Shown in pieces: positions 34,802 to 43,421 of a stretch of DNA of 64,000 bases. Position 1 is the stretch's first letter; every line of letters starts with the position of its first letter. The translations under genes were made by a program, and so were the position numbers. This stretch comes from Photobacterium aphoticum (lineage in GTDB: Bacteria > Pseudomonadota > Gammaproteobacteria > Enterobacterales > Vibrionaceae). The notes under the pieces were generated by a model. The model was not told the DNA's origin and did no database searches. It saw nothing but the letters and a program-made list of their open reading frames with translations. Where the stretch lies: positions 62,001 to 126,000 of the forward strand of contig NZ_LDOV01000022.1 of assembly GCF_001029435.1 (NCBI RefSeq), read 5' to 3'.

Positions 34802-35425
34802 ATGCAAATCCGATTAGCCATGATGGGGCTGGTGCTGTCCACCATGAGTTTGGCGCCTTTTGCTGATGAAAACGTGGATGTAATCGTACAGCAGGGATGG
34901 CCTGATAATCTTGTCGCGGCCGCAATGGCGCGCACGACACATTCAGTGCGTTACGATGGCCGCTATATGCGGATCGCTTATCCGAATGGTGATGTGCCTG
35001 CCGACATTGGTGTGTGTACCGATGTGGTGATTCGCAGCTACCGTCAATTGGGCATTGATCTGCAAGTGTTAGTCCATGAAGACATGCGTCAGCACTTTTC
35101 TTCCTATCCTTCCAAGCGGATTTGGGGGCTGACCCGTACCGACCGTAATATCGACCACCGCCGAGTCCCTAATCTCCAAATTTTCTTTGAGCGTCATGGT
35201 GAGCGTTTGCCGATCAGTCATGAAGCGATGCAATATCAGCCTGGCGAGATTGTCACTTGGATGTTACCGGGTAACTTACCGCATATCGGTATTGTGGTCG
35301 ACAAATGGTCAGAGGACGGAAAACGTCCCTTAATTGTGCATAACATCGGTCGGGGACCGGTATTGGAAGACATGCTGTTTGATTACACCATCACGGGGCG
35401 TTATCGCTATCAACCTCGCAATTAA
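34802..35425 (+). CDS. DUF1287 protein (YijF-like, periplasmic)
   Basis: 207 residues from the ATG at 34802, with AAGGAG eight bases upstream. A signal peptide ends near MSLAPFA. The mature domain has the NlpC/P60-like layout assigned to DUF1287: GVCTDVVIRSYRQ with a candidate catalytic Cys, then PHIGIVVDKW with a His, and IVHNIGRGP near the end. YijF of E. coli is in this family; its substrate is unknown but the fold suggests cell-wall or amide hydrolysis. The next gene, an L,D-transpeptidase, begins 62 bases later and is probably cotranscribed. Confidence 0.82.
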   Translation: MQIRLAMMGLVLSTMSLAPFADENVDVIVQQGWPDNLVAAAMARTTHSVRYDGRYMRIAYPNGDVPADIGVCTDVVIRSYRQLGIDLQVLVHEDMRQHFSSYPSKRIWGLTRTDRNIDHRRVPNLQIFFERHGERLPISHEAMQYQPGEIVTWMLPGNLPHIGIVVDKWSEDGKRPLIVHNIGRGPVLEDMLFDYTITGRYRYQPRN

Positions 35426-35487
35426 CGGCGATATCAATCCGAAAAACCAGCTGCATGGGAATGCAACGATAAAGAGAAGGGACAAGG

Positions 35488-36252
35488 ATGAAAGGGAAAT
35501 TAGCTGCATTTGCAGTGCTGTGTCTGTGTGTACTGGTATGGTTATTTGTTTATGGGCGAGGGTATTGGTATCCGGTGTATACGAAAATGAAAGGCAAACA
35601 AACGGTAGCTGACGTTGTTGACAAGTACGGTGAATCGGCAGAATCACGTTTAAAAACGGCGTTTGATGACGCAGGTATGGCTTATCCCCCCAAAGAGATT
35701 GCGTTGTTAGCCGTGAAAGCTGAAAAGCGGGTCGAGCTGTGGGCTAAAGCTGAGAGCATGGCAGAAGAGTCCGTTAAGCAAGACGACGGTAAGGCTAACG
35801 TGGCATGGCAACGGGTAAAACAGTATGACGTACTTGCCGCCAGCGGAGAGCTAGGCCCTAAACTGAGAGAAGGCGACAAACAAGTACCAGAAGGGATTTA
35901 CCGGATCATTGGTCTGAATCCGAACAGTGCCTATCACTTGTCGATGAAACTCAATTATCCCAATGCGTTTGATAGCCAGTGGGCGGAAAAAGAAGGCAGA
36001 ACCGAGCCGGGCACGAATATTTTTATTCATGGTAAAGCGGTATCAGTGGGGTGTTTAGCCATGGGCGATCCGGCTATTGAAGAGCTGTTTGTATTGGTGA
36101 ATACCATCGGCCAAGGGAATACAAGGGTGATTATTTCGCCGGTCGATCCCCGCAAGCAATCCTTAGTGCCAGCAGAAGCCGCTCAACCTTGGGTGTCGAC
36201 CTTGTACCAGGATATTGAAGAGGCGTTTTTAGCGGTAAGCTCGAAGCGCTAA
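35488..36252 (+). CDS. L,D-transpeptidase-family protein (YafK/DpaA type)
   Basis: 254 residues with AGAAGGGACAAGG upstream of the ATG. An N-terminal hydrophobic segment (residues 4-22) serves as signal anchor. The YkuD catalytic motif is complete: FIHGKAVSVGCLAMGD, with His and Cys in the usual HxxxxxxSxGC spacing. Pro-Glu-Gly-Ile-Tyr (VPEGIYRI) begins the fold. In E. coli, YafK-type enzymes (DpaA) detach Braun lipoprotein from peptidoglycan rather than crosslink it. Pairing with the DUF1287 protein supports a cell-wall remodelling pair. Confidence 0.88.
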   Translation: MKGKLAAFAVLCLCVLVWLFVYGRGYWYPVYTKMKGKQTVADVVDKYGESAESRLKTAFDDAGMAYPPKEIALLAVKAEKRVELWAKAESMAEESVKQDDGKANVAWQRVKQYDVLAASGELGPKLREGDKQVPEGIYRIIGLNPNSAYHLSMKLNYPNAFDSQWAEKEGRTEPGTNIFIHGKAVSVGCLAMGDPAIEELFVLVNTIGQGNTRVIISPVDPRKQSLVPAEAAQPWVSTLYQDIEEAFLAVSSKR

Positions 36253-36280
36253 GCCAGCATGTTGTTATAAAAATGCACAA

Positions 36281-36340
36281 CCTTCCTCGTGCGATAGTTC
36301 GGTCGCCATTGCTGACTGACAATGGCGGTCACGAGGAAGG
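36281..36340. other. long nested hairpin between convergent genes
   Basis: Basal stem CCTTCCTCGTG / CACGAGGAAGG (11 bases) and an inner stem CGCCATTG / CAATGGCG (8 bases) with an asymmetric internal loop between them. It lies between the L,D-transpeptidase and TerB-like genes, which converge. No T run follows on either strand, so it is more elaborate than an ordinary terminator. Confidence 0.65.
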
Positions 36341-36362
36341 GCGTGACGGTATACGAGTAAAA

Positions 36363-36821
36363 CTAGGCGTCAGAATGAGGTTGAGCAGCCAGTTTGGCGC
36401 GAATAAACTCTGAGTGATCGACATAGATCAGCTCAGCCACCTGGCGGATCACCGCTTCCTCCATCGGATCGAGAATCCCATCGGCGTAGGCCACATCCCA
36501 CATGGCTTCAATCAAGCTATAGCGCTCTTCTGGCTGAAGGGTACGCAGCTTAGTCGTAAATTCATACAGAGACACTGATTGTTGTGTTTGCGCTTGGGCC
36601 TGCGTCAGTAAGGTGTTGGCCGCTTCTTCCGTTAAACCTAACAAATGCATTAATTGATGGACTTTGGCTGTTTTTTCGCGCGGATCATCATTGTGATCGG
36701 CATTAGAGACCTCACAAAGCAGGCAAGCCATCGCTAAATTCAAAGACGGGGTGTCAACGGTACTGCCCTCACTGCCTTCATGCATGACCTGGCGGAAAAG
36801 TGTTCGTAGTTGTTTGAACAT
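36363..36821 (-). CDS. TerB-like protein
   Basis: 152 residues, soluble and helical. The chain shows the TerB/TerB-like acidic repeat pattern: NLAMACLLCEVSNADHNDDPREK near 28-50 and EAMWDVAYADGILDPMEEAVIRQVAELI near 103-132, which has the paired Asp-rich helices typical of the family. TerB domains bind metal or scaffold membrane stress complexes; no ter operon is present, so no tellurite role should be assumed. Start MFKQLRTLFRQ at 36821 with AGGTATATGC-type weak site. Confidence 0.8.
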   Translation of the reverse strand: MFKQLRTLFRQVMHEGSEGSTVDTPSLNLAMACLLCEVSNADHNDDPREKTAKVHQLMHLLGLTEEAANTLLTQAQAQTQQSVSLYEFTTKLRTLQPEERYSLIEAMWDVAYADGILDPMEEAVIRQVAELIYVDHSEFIRAKLAAQPHSDA

Positions 36822-36840
36822 GCATATACCTCAGCTGTTC

Positions 36841-37153
36841 GTTGTCATCATTATTAAATGGTACGTATTAAGTATAGATGTGGCCTTGTTGGGTATTTTC
36901 AACCGATGAGCCAATGAAGAATAAGACTTTTGTAGAGGCGAAGAGTTCCCAAAGGGCAGATTTGTCGTGCTACTTATCCCATTTATCCAGAGCGTGCGTG
37001 AAAAGGTGAAGGAAAAAGGGATGCTGAGTGCAGAAAAAGCTAGTGCAGAATGCGGCGCAGGGAGTGTGCCTATGCCGGGCGAATGAGACGGCCCGGCATA
37101 GCAAACGTGCGATTCAACGACGAGGAAACATCGAGGAATCAGTCAACTTTGAA
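36841..37153. other. intergenic region, no accepted gene
   Basis: About 310 bases between the TerB-like gene and the end of the VC2662-family gene. A plus-strand frame from 37028 to 37297 overlaps the VC2662-family coding region antisense and is rejected. No terminator is clear for the VC2662-family gene. Confidence 0.4.
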
Positions 37154-37687
37154 TCAGAAACGCATGTTAATGATTGGGAAGACTGGGAGATCTTTGCTGA
37201 CAAACGTACCGGATTTGTCGTAGTTAATCAGGCCAATCTGAATGCCTTTTTCGATGCGATCCGTTGCGTTAACAAAGCCGAACTGAACACCGTTTAAACG
37301 TGCTGTGTAGTTCACAGTACCAAACTGCAGACCCGTAAATTGACCGCCGTTGTAGTTAAAGAAACCCACATCAGCCCCTTGCGCGCTGTTGTCGTTCCAG
37401 TTTACCAAGCCAAATTTGGCACCGGTTGAATGGTTAGTGACGCGGTTTGCACCGAAAAAGACACCCACACTTAGACCAGTAAAGTTTTGAGATTCCGCTA
37501 GACCGAAAATCGGTAACTGGAAACCTGTCACAGACGGGGTTTGCCCGTAAAGCAGAGAAGCACGGAAGCCTTTGACATTGCCATCCGGTAGGTTGTTACC
37601 CGGTACAGATAATTGAATAGGTTGGTTAGCAAACGCAGGCGCAGAAAGCGTCGCGGCTAGTACTAAGCCGACAAGCGATTTTTTCAT
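37154..37687 (-). CDS. VC2662-family exported protein
   Basis: 177 residues from the ATG at 37687 (MKKSLVGLVLAATLSAPAFA), a clear signal peptide ending AFA. The mature part alternates aromatic and glycine residues in repeats such as GVFFGANRVTN, GADVGFFNYNGG, LQFGTVNYTARLNG, VQFGFVNATDR and IQIGLINYDKSG. This repeated (F/V)GxVN pattern is that of the VC2662/LA_2272-type beta-solenoid family. It is likely periplasmic or surface-exposed, of unknown function. hrpA starts divergently 180 bases away. Confidence 0.82.
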   Translation of the reverse strand: MKKSLVGLVLAATLSAPAFANQPIQLSVPGNNLPDGNVKGFRASLLYGQTPSVTGFQLPIFGLAESQNFTGLSVGVFFGANRVTNHSTGAKFGLVNWNDNSAQGADVGFFNYNGGQFTGLQFGTVNYTARLNGVQFGFVNATDRIEKGIQIGLINYDKSGTFVSKDLPVFPIINMRF

Positions 37688-37869
37688 GGTGTTTACTCTG
37701 TGTTGATTAATTGCGCAAAATAATACCTTAAAGCATAAATATAATTCAAATGGATATGCTGATAGGGCAAGAAAGTGCAGGAAAGACGGCTTAGATGCCG
37801 CATTGTCCATTAGTGTGGTAGAATTCAAGCAATTTTGAAAAATAGTCAACTGAATTATCAGGAATTCCA

Positions 37870-40800
37870 TTGAGTCAGTCGAATACCTCTCAGTCTAGCG
37901 TTTTGAACAATGAAAAAACGCTGAAGGCCGCCATTAAAGATTGCATGATGCGCGATCAGTTCCGTTTGCACAAACGCGTGCAAGGTGCGGCTCGAATTAA
38001 GAACGAACAGGCCAAGCATGCCGTGTTTGATGAGATCGCGCTCGATATTGCTAAGTCTATGCAGACTGTAGAGTTGCGCGCGACCCAACGTCCTACCATT
38101 ACGTACCCAGAACAACTGCCTGTCAGCCAGAAGAAAGACGATATTGCCGAAGCGATTAAGCATAATCAGGTCGTGATCGTGGCGGGTGAAACCGGTTCGG
38201 GTAAAACCACTCAGCTACCGAAGATCTGTATGGAACTGGGGCTGGGTACCAAAGGCATGATCGGCCATACCCAGCCACGTCGTTTGGCGGCGCGCTCTGT
38301 GGCAAGTCGTATCGCAGAAGAGCTGCAATGTGAACTGGGTTCGTACGTCGGTTATAAAGTGCGATTCAATGACCAAGTGTCAGATCGCAGCCAGGTCAAA
38401 CTGATGACAGACGGTATTTTGCTGGCTGAAATTCAGAATGACCGTTACCTGAACCAATACGACACCATCATTATCGATGAAGCGCACGAACGTAGTCTGA
38501 ACATCGATTTCATCATGGGTTACCTGCGTGAGTTGTTGCCAAAGCGTCCTGATCTGAAAGTGATCATCACCTCGGCAACCATCGATCCAGAGCGTTTCTC
38601 TAAGCACTTCAATAATGCGCCTATCATTGAAGTGTCGGGCCGTACCTATCCGGTAGAAGTGCGTTACCGTCCGATGTCTGAAGAGTCAGAGGATAACGAT
38701 CGTGATCAGCTACAAGCCATTTTTGATGCGGTTGATGAACTGTGTGATGAAGGGTTAGGTGACATCCTGATCTTCATGAACGGTGAACGTGAAATTCGCG
38801 ATACCGCCGATGCACTGGAAAAACGTAAGTTACGTGATACGGAAATCTTGCCGTTGTACGCCCGTTTGTCAGCCGGCGAACAAAACCGTGTTTTCCAAAC
38901 CCATGCGGGTCGTCGCATTATCCTGTCTACCAACGTAGCGGAAACCTCACTGACGGTTCCGGGCATCAAATACGTTATTGACCCGGGTACGGCACGTATC
39001 AGCCGATACAGTTACCGCACCAAGGTACAGCGTCTGCCGATTGAACGTATTTCTCAGGCGAGTGCGAACCAGCGTAAAGGTCGATGTGGTCGTGTGGCAG
39101 AAGGTATCTGTATTCGTTTGTATTCTGAGGAAGACTTCCTGTCTCGCCCAGAGTTTACGGATCCAGAAATTCTGCGTACCAACCTGGCCTCCGTTATCCT
39201 GCAAATGACAGCGATTGGTTTGGGTGATATTCAAGCCTTCCCATTCGTAGAAGCGCCGGATAACCGCAATATTCAAGACGGTATCCGCCTACTGGAAGAG
39301 CTGGGGGCGATTAATCCTAAAGCCACGGATCCCCGTAAGCGCTTGTCGGCCATTGGTCGCCAGTTGGCACGTTTGCCTATTGACCCGCGTTTAGCACGTA
39401 TGGTGCTAGAAGCGCCGAAGCAGGGGGCATTGCGTGAAGTGATGATCATTGCCTCGGCTTTGTCGATTCAGGACCCGCGTGAGCGTCCATCTGACAAGCA
39501 ACAAGCATCCGATGAGAAACATCGCCGCTTCTACGATAAAGATTCTGACTTCCTGACGTTTGTAAATCTGTGGAATTACGTTCAGGAGCAGCAAAAAGCC
39601 CTGTCGGGTAATCAGTTCCGTCGTCAGTGTAAGAAAGATTACCTGAACTACCTGCGTGTACGTGAATGGCAAGACATTTACTACCAGGTCAGTCAGGTCG
39701 TGAAAGAGTTGGACTACCGCCTGAACGAACAAGAAGCCAGTTACGATGGCGTTCATACCGCTTTGTTGTCCGGCATGTTGTCGCACATCGGTATGAAAGA
39801 TCAGGAGAAGAACGAATACCACGGCGCGCGTAATGCCCGTTTCAATATCTTCCCTGGCTCCGGAATTTTCAAGAAACAGCCGAAGTGGGTCATGGTGGCT
39901 GAGCTGGTAGAAACCTCAAAGCTGTGGGGCCGTATTGCTGCCAAGATCCAGCCGGAGTGGGTAGAGCCACTGGCTGAGCATCTGATCAAGCGCAGCTACA
40001 GTGAACCGCACTGGGAGAAGAAACAGGCTTCGGTTGCCGCGTATGAAAAAGTGACGATTTACGGCATCCCGGTGGTCGCAAAACGTAAAGTAAATTACGG
40101 CCGCATTGATCCGGTATTGTCACGTGAATTGTTCATTCGTTCTGCGCTGGTGGAAGGGGATTGGGAAACCAAACACAAGTTCTTCCATCAGAACCGTAAG
40201 TTGCTGCAAGAAGTCGAAGAGCTTGAGCATAAATCCCGTCGTCGTGACATTTTGATTGATGACGATGCGTTGTTTGATTTCTACGATCAACGTGTTGAGC
40301 ATACTGTTGTGTCTGGCCGCCACTTTGATACTTGGTGGAAAAAAGCCAGCCGTGATAACGCAGAGCTGCTGAACTTTGAACGTGAAATGTTGTTCCGTGG
40401 TGATGCAAGCCATGTTACCGATCTGGATTACCCTAACTTCTGGCACCAAGGTAACTTGAAGCTGAAGTTGAGCTACCAGTTTGAGCCGGGCGAAGACAGT
40501 GACGGTGTAACGGTTCACGTACCGCTACCAATCCTGAACCAAGTGACCGTAGACGGTTTCGATTGGCAGATCCCGGGTTTACGTCAGGAATTGGTGGTTG
40601 CATTGATCAAGTCGCTTCCTAAACCAGTGCGCCGTAACTTTGTGCCAGCCCCTAACTATGCGGATGCGTTCTTGGCGCGCGCAGAAGCCATGGCGATGCC
40701 GTTGTTGGATTCATTGGAGAAAGAACTGAAACGCATGACCGGTGTGACCGTGATGCGTGAAGACTGGAACCCAGAGCAGATCCCTGATCACCTGAAAATC

Positions 40801-41784
40801 ACATACCGTGTGGTCGATCACCGTAACCGTAAGCTGAAAGAGAGTAAAGATCTGTACAGCCTGAAAGATGGCCTGAAAGAGAAAGTGCAGGAAACGCTGT
40901 CGAAGGTAGCGGATGATGATATCGAGCAAGATGGCTTGAAAACCTGGAGTTTCGGCAAGTTGCCTGAACGTTATCAGCAAAAACGCGGTGGTTTTGAAGT
41001 AAAAGCGTATCCGGCGATTGTTGATAACAAAGATTCTGTTGGTATCAAACTGTTTGAAACCGAAGAAGAACAGCGCACAGCCATGCAGCAAGGTCAGCGT
41101 CGTCTGGTATTGTTGAACGTACCATCGCCGATCAAATACCTGCATACGAACTTGCCGAACAAATCTAAGTTGGGTCTGTACTTTAACCCGTACGGCCGTG
41201 TGATGGATCTGATCGATGACTGTATTGCTTGTGGTATCGATAAACTGATCGAACAGCAGGGCGGTTTAGTATGGGAGTCGGAAGCGTTTGAATCGCTGAA
41301 GGAGCACATTCGTGGTGAATTGGGTGACACGGTTGTTGATATCGCCAAGCAGGTGGAAGAGATCTTAACAACCGCGTTCAATATCAATAAGCGTTTGAAA
41401 GGGCGTATTGATTTGTCCATGGCGTTTGCACTGTCTGATATAAAGGCGCAAATCGAAGGCTTGATCTTCAAAGGCTTTGCGACAGAGTGTGGCTGGCGTC
41501 GTCTACCGGATATCCTGCGTTACATGCGCGCGATTGAGCGTCGTATGGAAAAGCTGCCGATTGACCCGAATAAAGACCGCATGCATATTCTGAAAATTGA
41601 ATCTGTTGTGTCGGATTACAAAGAGTTGCTGAATAAGATTCCAAAAGGCCAGCCTGTACCGGAGAAGGTAAAGGAAATCCGTTGGATGATTGAAGAGTTA
41701 CGCGTAAGCTTCTTTGCTCAGCAACTTGGCACACCGTATCCGGTGTCGGATAAACGTGTTCGTAACGCAATCAACGAGTGCTAA
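37870..41784 (+). CDS. hrpA: ATP-dependent RNA helicase HrpA
   Basis: 1304 residues, against about 1300 in E. coli. The start is TTG at 37870 with AGGA seven bases upstream; the reading frame matches the E. coli N-terminus from its early residues. The core has GETGSGKTT (106-114), QPRRLAAR, DEAHERS (203-209), ITSATIDPERF and STNVAETSLTVPG with QRKGRCGRV. The HA2 and OB-fold regions and a long C-terminal domain follow. HrpA unwinds RNA and rescues stalled ribosome collisions in E. coli by splitting subunits. It stands alone between its promoter region and a terminator. Confidence 0.97.
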   Translation: MSQSNTSQSSVLNNEKTLKAAIKDCMMRDQFRLHKRVQGAARIKNEQAKHAVFDEIALDIAKSMQTVELRATQRPTITYPEQLPVSQKKDDIAEAIKHNQVVIVAGETGSGKTTQLPKICMELGLGTKGMIGHTQPRRLAARSVASRIAEELQCELGSYVGYKVRFNDQVSDRSQVKLMTDGILLAEIQNDRYLNQYDTIIIDEAHERSLNIDFIMGYLRELLPKRPDLKVIITSATIDPERFSKHFNNAPIIEVSGRTYPVEVRYRPMSEESEDNDRDQLQAIFDAVDELCDEGLGDILIFMNGEREIRDTADALEKRKLRDTEILPLYARLSAGEQNRVFQTHAGRRIILSTNVAETSLTVPGIKYVIDPGTARISRYSYRTKVQRLPIERISQASANQRKGRCGRVAEGICIRLYSEEDFLSRPEFTDPEILRTNLASVILQMTAIGLGDIQAFPFVEAPDNRNIQDGIRLLEELGAINPKATDPRKRLSAIGRQLARLPIDPRLARMVLEAPKQGALREVMIIASALSIQDPRERPSDKQQASDEKHRRFYDKDSDFLTFVNLWNYVQEQQKALSGNQFRRQCKKDYLNYLRVREWQDIYYQVSQVVKELDYRLNEQEASYDGVHTALLSGMLSHIGMKDQEKNEYHGARNARFNIFPGSGIFKKQPKWVMVAELVETSKLWGRIAAKIQPEWVEPLAEHLIKRSYSEPHWEKKQASVAAYEKVTIYGIPVVAKRKVNYGRIDPVLSRELFIRSALVEGDWETKHKFFHQNRKLLQEVEELEHKSRRRDILIDDDALFDFYDQRVEHTVVSGRHFDTWWKKASRDNAELLNFEREMLFRGDASHVTDLDYPNFWHQGNLKLKLSYQFEPGEDSDGVTVHVPLPILNQVTVDGFDWQIPGLRQELVVALIKSLPKPVRRNFVPAPNYADAFLARAEAMAMPLLDSLEKELKRMTGVTVMREDWNPEQIPDHLKITYRVVDHRNRKLKESKDLYSLKDGLKEKVQETLSKVADDDIEQDGLKTWSFGKLPERYQQKRGGFEVKAYPAIVDNKDSVGIKLFETEEEQRTAMQQGQRRLVLLNVPSPIKYLHTNLPNKSKLGLYFNPYGRVMDLIDDCIACGIDKLIEQQGGLVWESEAFESLKEHIRGELGDTVVDIAKQVEEILTTAFNINKRLKGRIDLSMAFALSDIKAQIEGLIFKGFATECGWRRLPDILRYMRAIERRMEKLPIDPNKDRMHILKIESVVSDYKELLNKIPKGQPVPEKVKEIRWMIEELRVSFFAQQLGTPYPVSDKRVRNAINEC

Positions 41785-41823
41785 TCATTATTGAACAGTA
41801 ACTTGCTGAATGCATGATAAGAG

Positions 41824-41849
41824 GCCGGATTTTATATCCGGCTTTTTTG
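41824..41849 (+). terminator. intrinsic terminator of hrpA
   Basis: Stem GCCGGAT / ATCCGGC with a 5-base loop, followed by TTTTTT. Confidence 0.93.
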
Positions 41850-41982
41850 TATCCGATGAAAATAATGTGACATGTTGCAGTAATTATTTGGATGTGTATT
41901 TTAAAACATCCATATGACAATTGTGCTCATCTTAAATAAACGTTAAAAATTGAAAATTTCAAAAAATAATGTTTAGGCTAGG

Positions 41983-42630
41983 ATGAAGAAATATATTATT
42001 TTGAATAGAGGCAGCATGAAATTTGCTGTTGATAAGTCGAAAGAGAATTATCAGGAAGAGGTTGAGAGGTTACGTCAGCAAGGCTTTGAAATATTTGACG
42101 AAAATGTAGAGGCTGAATCTGAACATGATGCACTTAATCGGTATCACTCTGAGATAGGGGAGACTAAACCAACACCGAATAAGAAGCGGGAATCAGTACC
42201 ATTCACGCTATATAATTTGCTTTTCTTTAGTACGAACTCTTTAAGTCGTTTGCATTACATTGGATTGAGTTCTCTCATCGGTGGGACATGTGGGTTAATT
42301 TTAAAGATTTTGTTCAATAGTATTGTTGGGTTTTATGGCAATAGTCAAAATACCCCGATCTTAATTTCAATGGCGTTAATATTCTTTCTTTCATTTTGGT
42401 TCTCTCTCGCGATGTCTGTTGCTAGGTGGAGAAATATTGGTCATAGCGGAACGGCCTATATTTATACAATGATAGTACTGATGATAATAGGCTTTATGCT
42501 TTTAACAGCGAAAGGCACTTTTGGCGTTACGATATTGTTTTCATTGTATTTGATGATAGCCCCCCCAAATTTTGTTAAGCCATCGGGCTATAGCAGTGAA
42601 GGCAATGATGAGTATGCATTTTATGCATAA
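41983..42630 (+). CDS. DUF805-type membrane protein with N-terminal extra domain (copy 1)
   Basis: 215 residues. A soluble N-terminal part of about 65 residues (MKFAVDKSKENYQEE, RLRQQGFEIFDENVEA) precedes a four-helix DUF805 membrane domain. The DUF805 hallmarks are FTLYNLLFFSTNSLSRLHYIG, ARWRNIGHSG and a terminal LYLMIAPPNF. The gene is AT-richer than its neighbours, and its codon use (many AAT, ATA, TTA) differs from hrpA, which suggests acquisition. TAGG lies 4-8 bases before ATG 41983; an in-frame ATG at 42016 is possible. Copy 2 follows 57 bases downstream. Confidence 0.78.
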   Translation: MKKYIILNRGSMKFAVDKSKENYQEEVERLRQQGFEIFDENVEAESEHDALNRYHSEIGETKPTPNKKRESVPFTLYNLLFFSTNSLSRLHYIGLSSLIGGTCGLILKILFNSIVGFYGNSQNTPILISMALIFFLSFWFSLAMSVARWRNIGHSGTAYIYTMIVLMIIGFMLLTAKGTFGVTILFSLYLMIAPPNFVKPSGYSSEGNDEYAFYA

Positions 42631-42687
42631 GTATTATCAAGATTAATATTGCGCCGTTACAGCCGTAAACATGAAAGGTAAACAGGG

Positions 42688-43344
42688 ATGAATTCATACA
42701 AAGTATTAGAAAGAGATAACGTTAGGCTTGCAATAGATTTGTCTAAGCTAGACTGTGAGCGCGAAATCGAGCAGCTTCAACAACAAGGTTTCGTCATCGT
42801 CTGTTATGAAATACGCGCGCAATCCCCCGCTGATGCCGTGGACGCATTTGTCGTAGGCTCGCAAACTGATCGAATTCCATTGAGTTTGTACAATATCCTG
42901 TTTTTTAAAACCAATGCGATGAAGCGACGTCACTATATCGGCATCAGTCTTCTCTCTATACTGATTTTCATTGCGATTATTTTTGGTGTTATTGAAGGCA
43001 TGACGAATGTTGAGGATTCAATGTCATCAATGGGTATGCTTGTTGTCGCTGGTTTATTAGGCTTATGGTTGGGCATTGGGGTGAATGTCGCCCGTTGGAA
43101 AAATATCGGCCATAAAGGATGGTATTACCTATTGGCAGTGATTGTCGTGACAATGATCGATCTTACCATCAGTCGCGCAATTGAATATGAATTTAGCCTT
43201 GCCGGTTTAATTCTTGGTTTCTATTTACTTTGTTCACCAGAAAACTTTGCGCGTCGAAATACTGGAGGCGGTGATACAGATTCTGGTAATCATACAAAGA
43301 TGGATTCTATTGATAAGCAAACTTCAGAACACTTTAATGCTTGA
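42688..43344 (+). CDS. DUF805-type membrane protein with N-terminal extra domain (copy 2)
   Basis: 218 residues. It repeats the architecture of the preceding gene: an N-terminal domain with RLAIDLSKLDCEREIEQLQQQGF, then the DUF805 part with LSLYNILFFKTNAMKRRHYIG, VARWKNIGHKG and LYLLCSPENFA. Overall similarity is clear but not close, so the duplication is old. Copy 2 is less AT-rich than copy 1. A polar Gly/Asp/Thr tail ends the chain. AGGTAAACAGGG precedes the ATG. The function of DUF805 proteins is unknown; both copies may be cotranscribed before the shared terminator. Confidence 0.78.
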   Translation: MNSYKVLERDNVRLAIDLSKLDCEREIEQLQQQGFVIVCYEIRAQSPADAVDAFVVGSQTDRIPLSLYNILFFKTNAMKRRHYIGISLLSILIFIAIIFGVIEGMTNVEDSMSSMGMLVVAGLLGLWLGIGVNVARWKNIGHKGWYYLLAVIVVTMIDLTISRAIEYEFSLAGLILGFYLLCSPENFARRNTGGGDTDSGNHTKMDSIDKQTSEHFNA

Positions 43345-43372
43345 TGCATTGCAAAACAGATTCATCGGACAC

Positions 43373-43398
43373 AAAAAAAGCCCAACCGGGCTTTTTTT
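43373..43398. terminator. bidirectional intrinsic terminator
   Basis: Stem AAAAAAAGCCC / GGGCTTTTTTT with a 4-base loop, giving T runs on both strands; it serves the DUF805 genes and the convergent gsk. Confidence 0.94.
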
Positions 43399-43421
43399 GT
43401 ATGTCGCGAACAGCTGAACGA

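Noticed and set aside
36363-36821. Tellurite resistance operon
   Set aside because: Only a single TerB-like gene is present, without terC/D/E/Z partners.
37028-37297. Plus-strand 89-codon frame
   Set aside because: It overlaps the VC2662-family gene antisense, has no ribosome site and biased composition.
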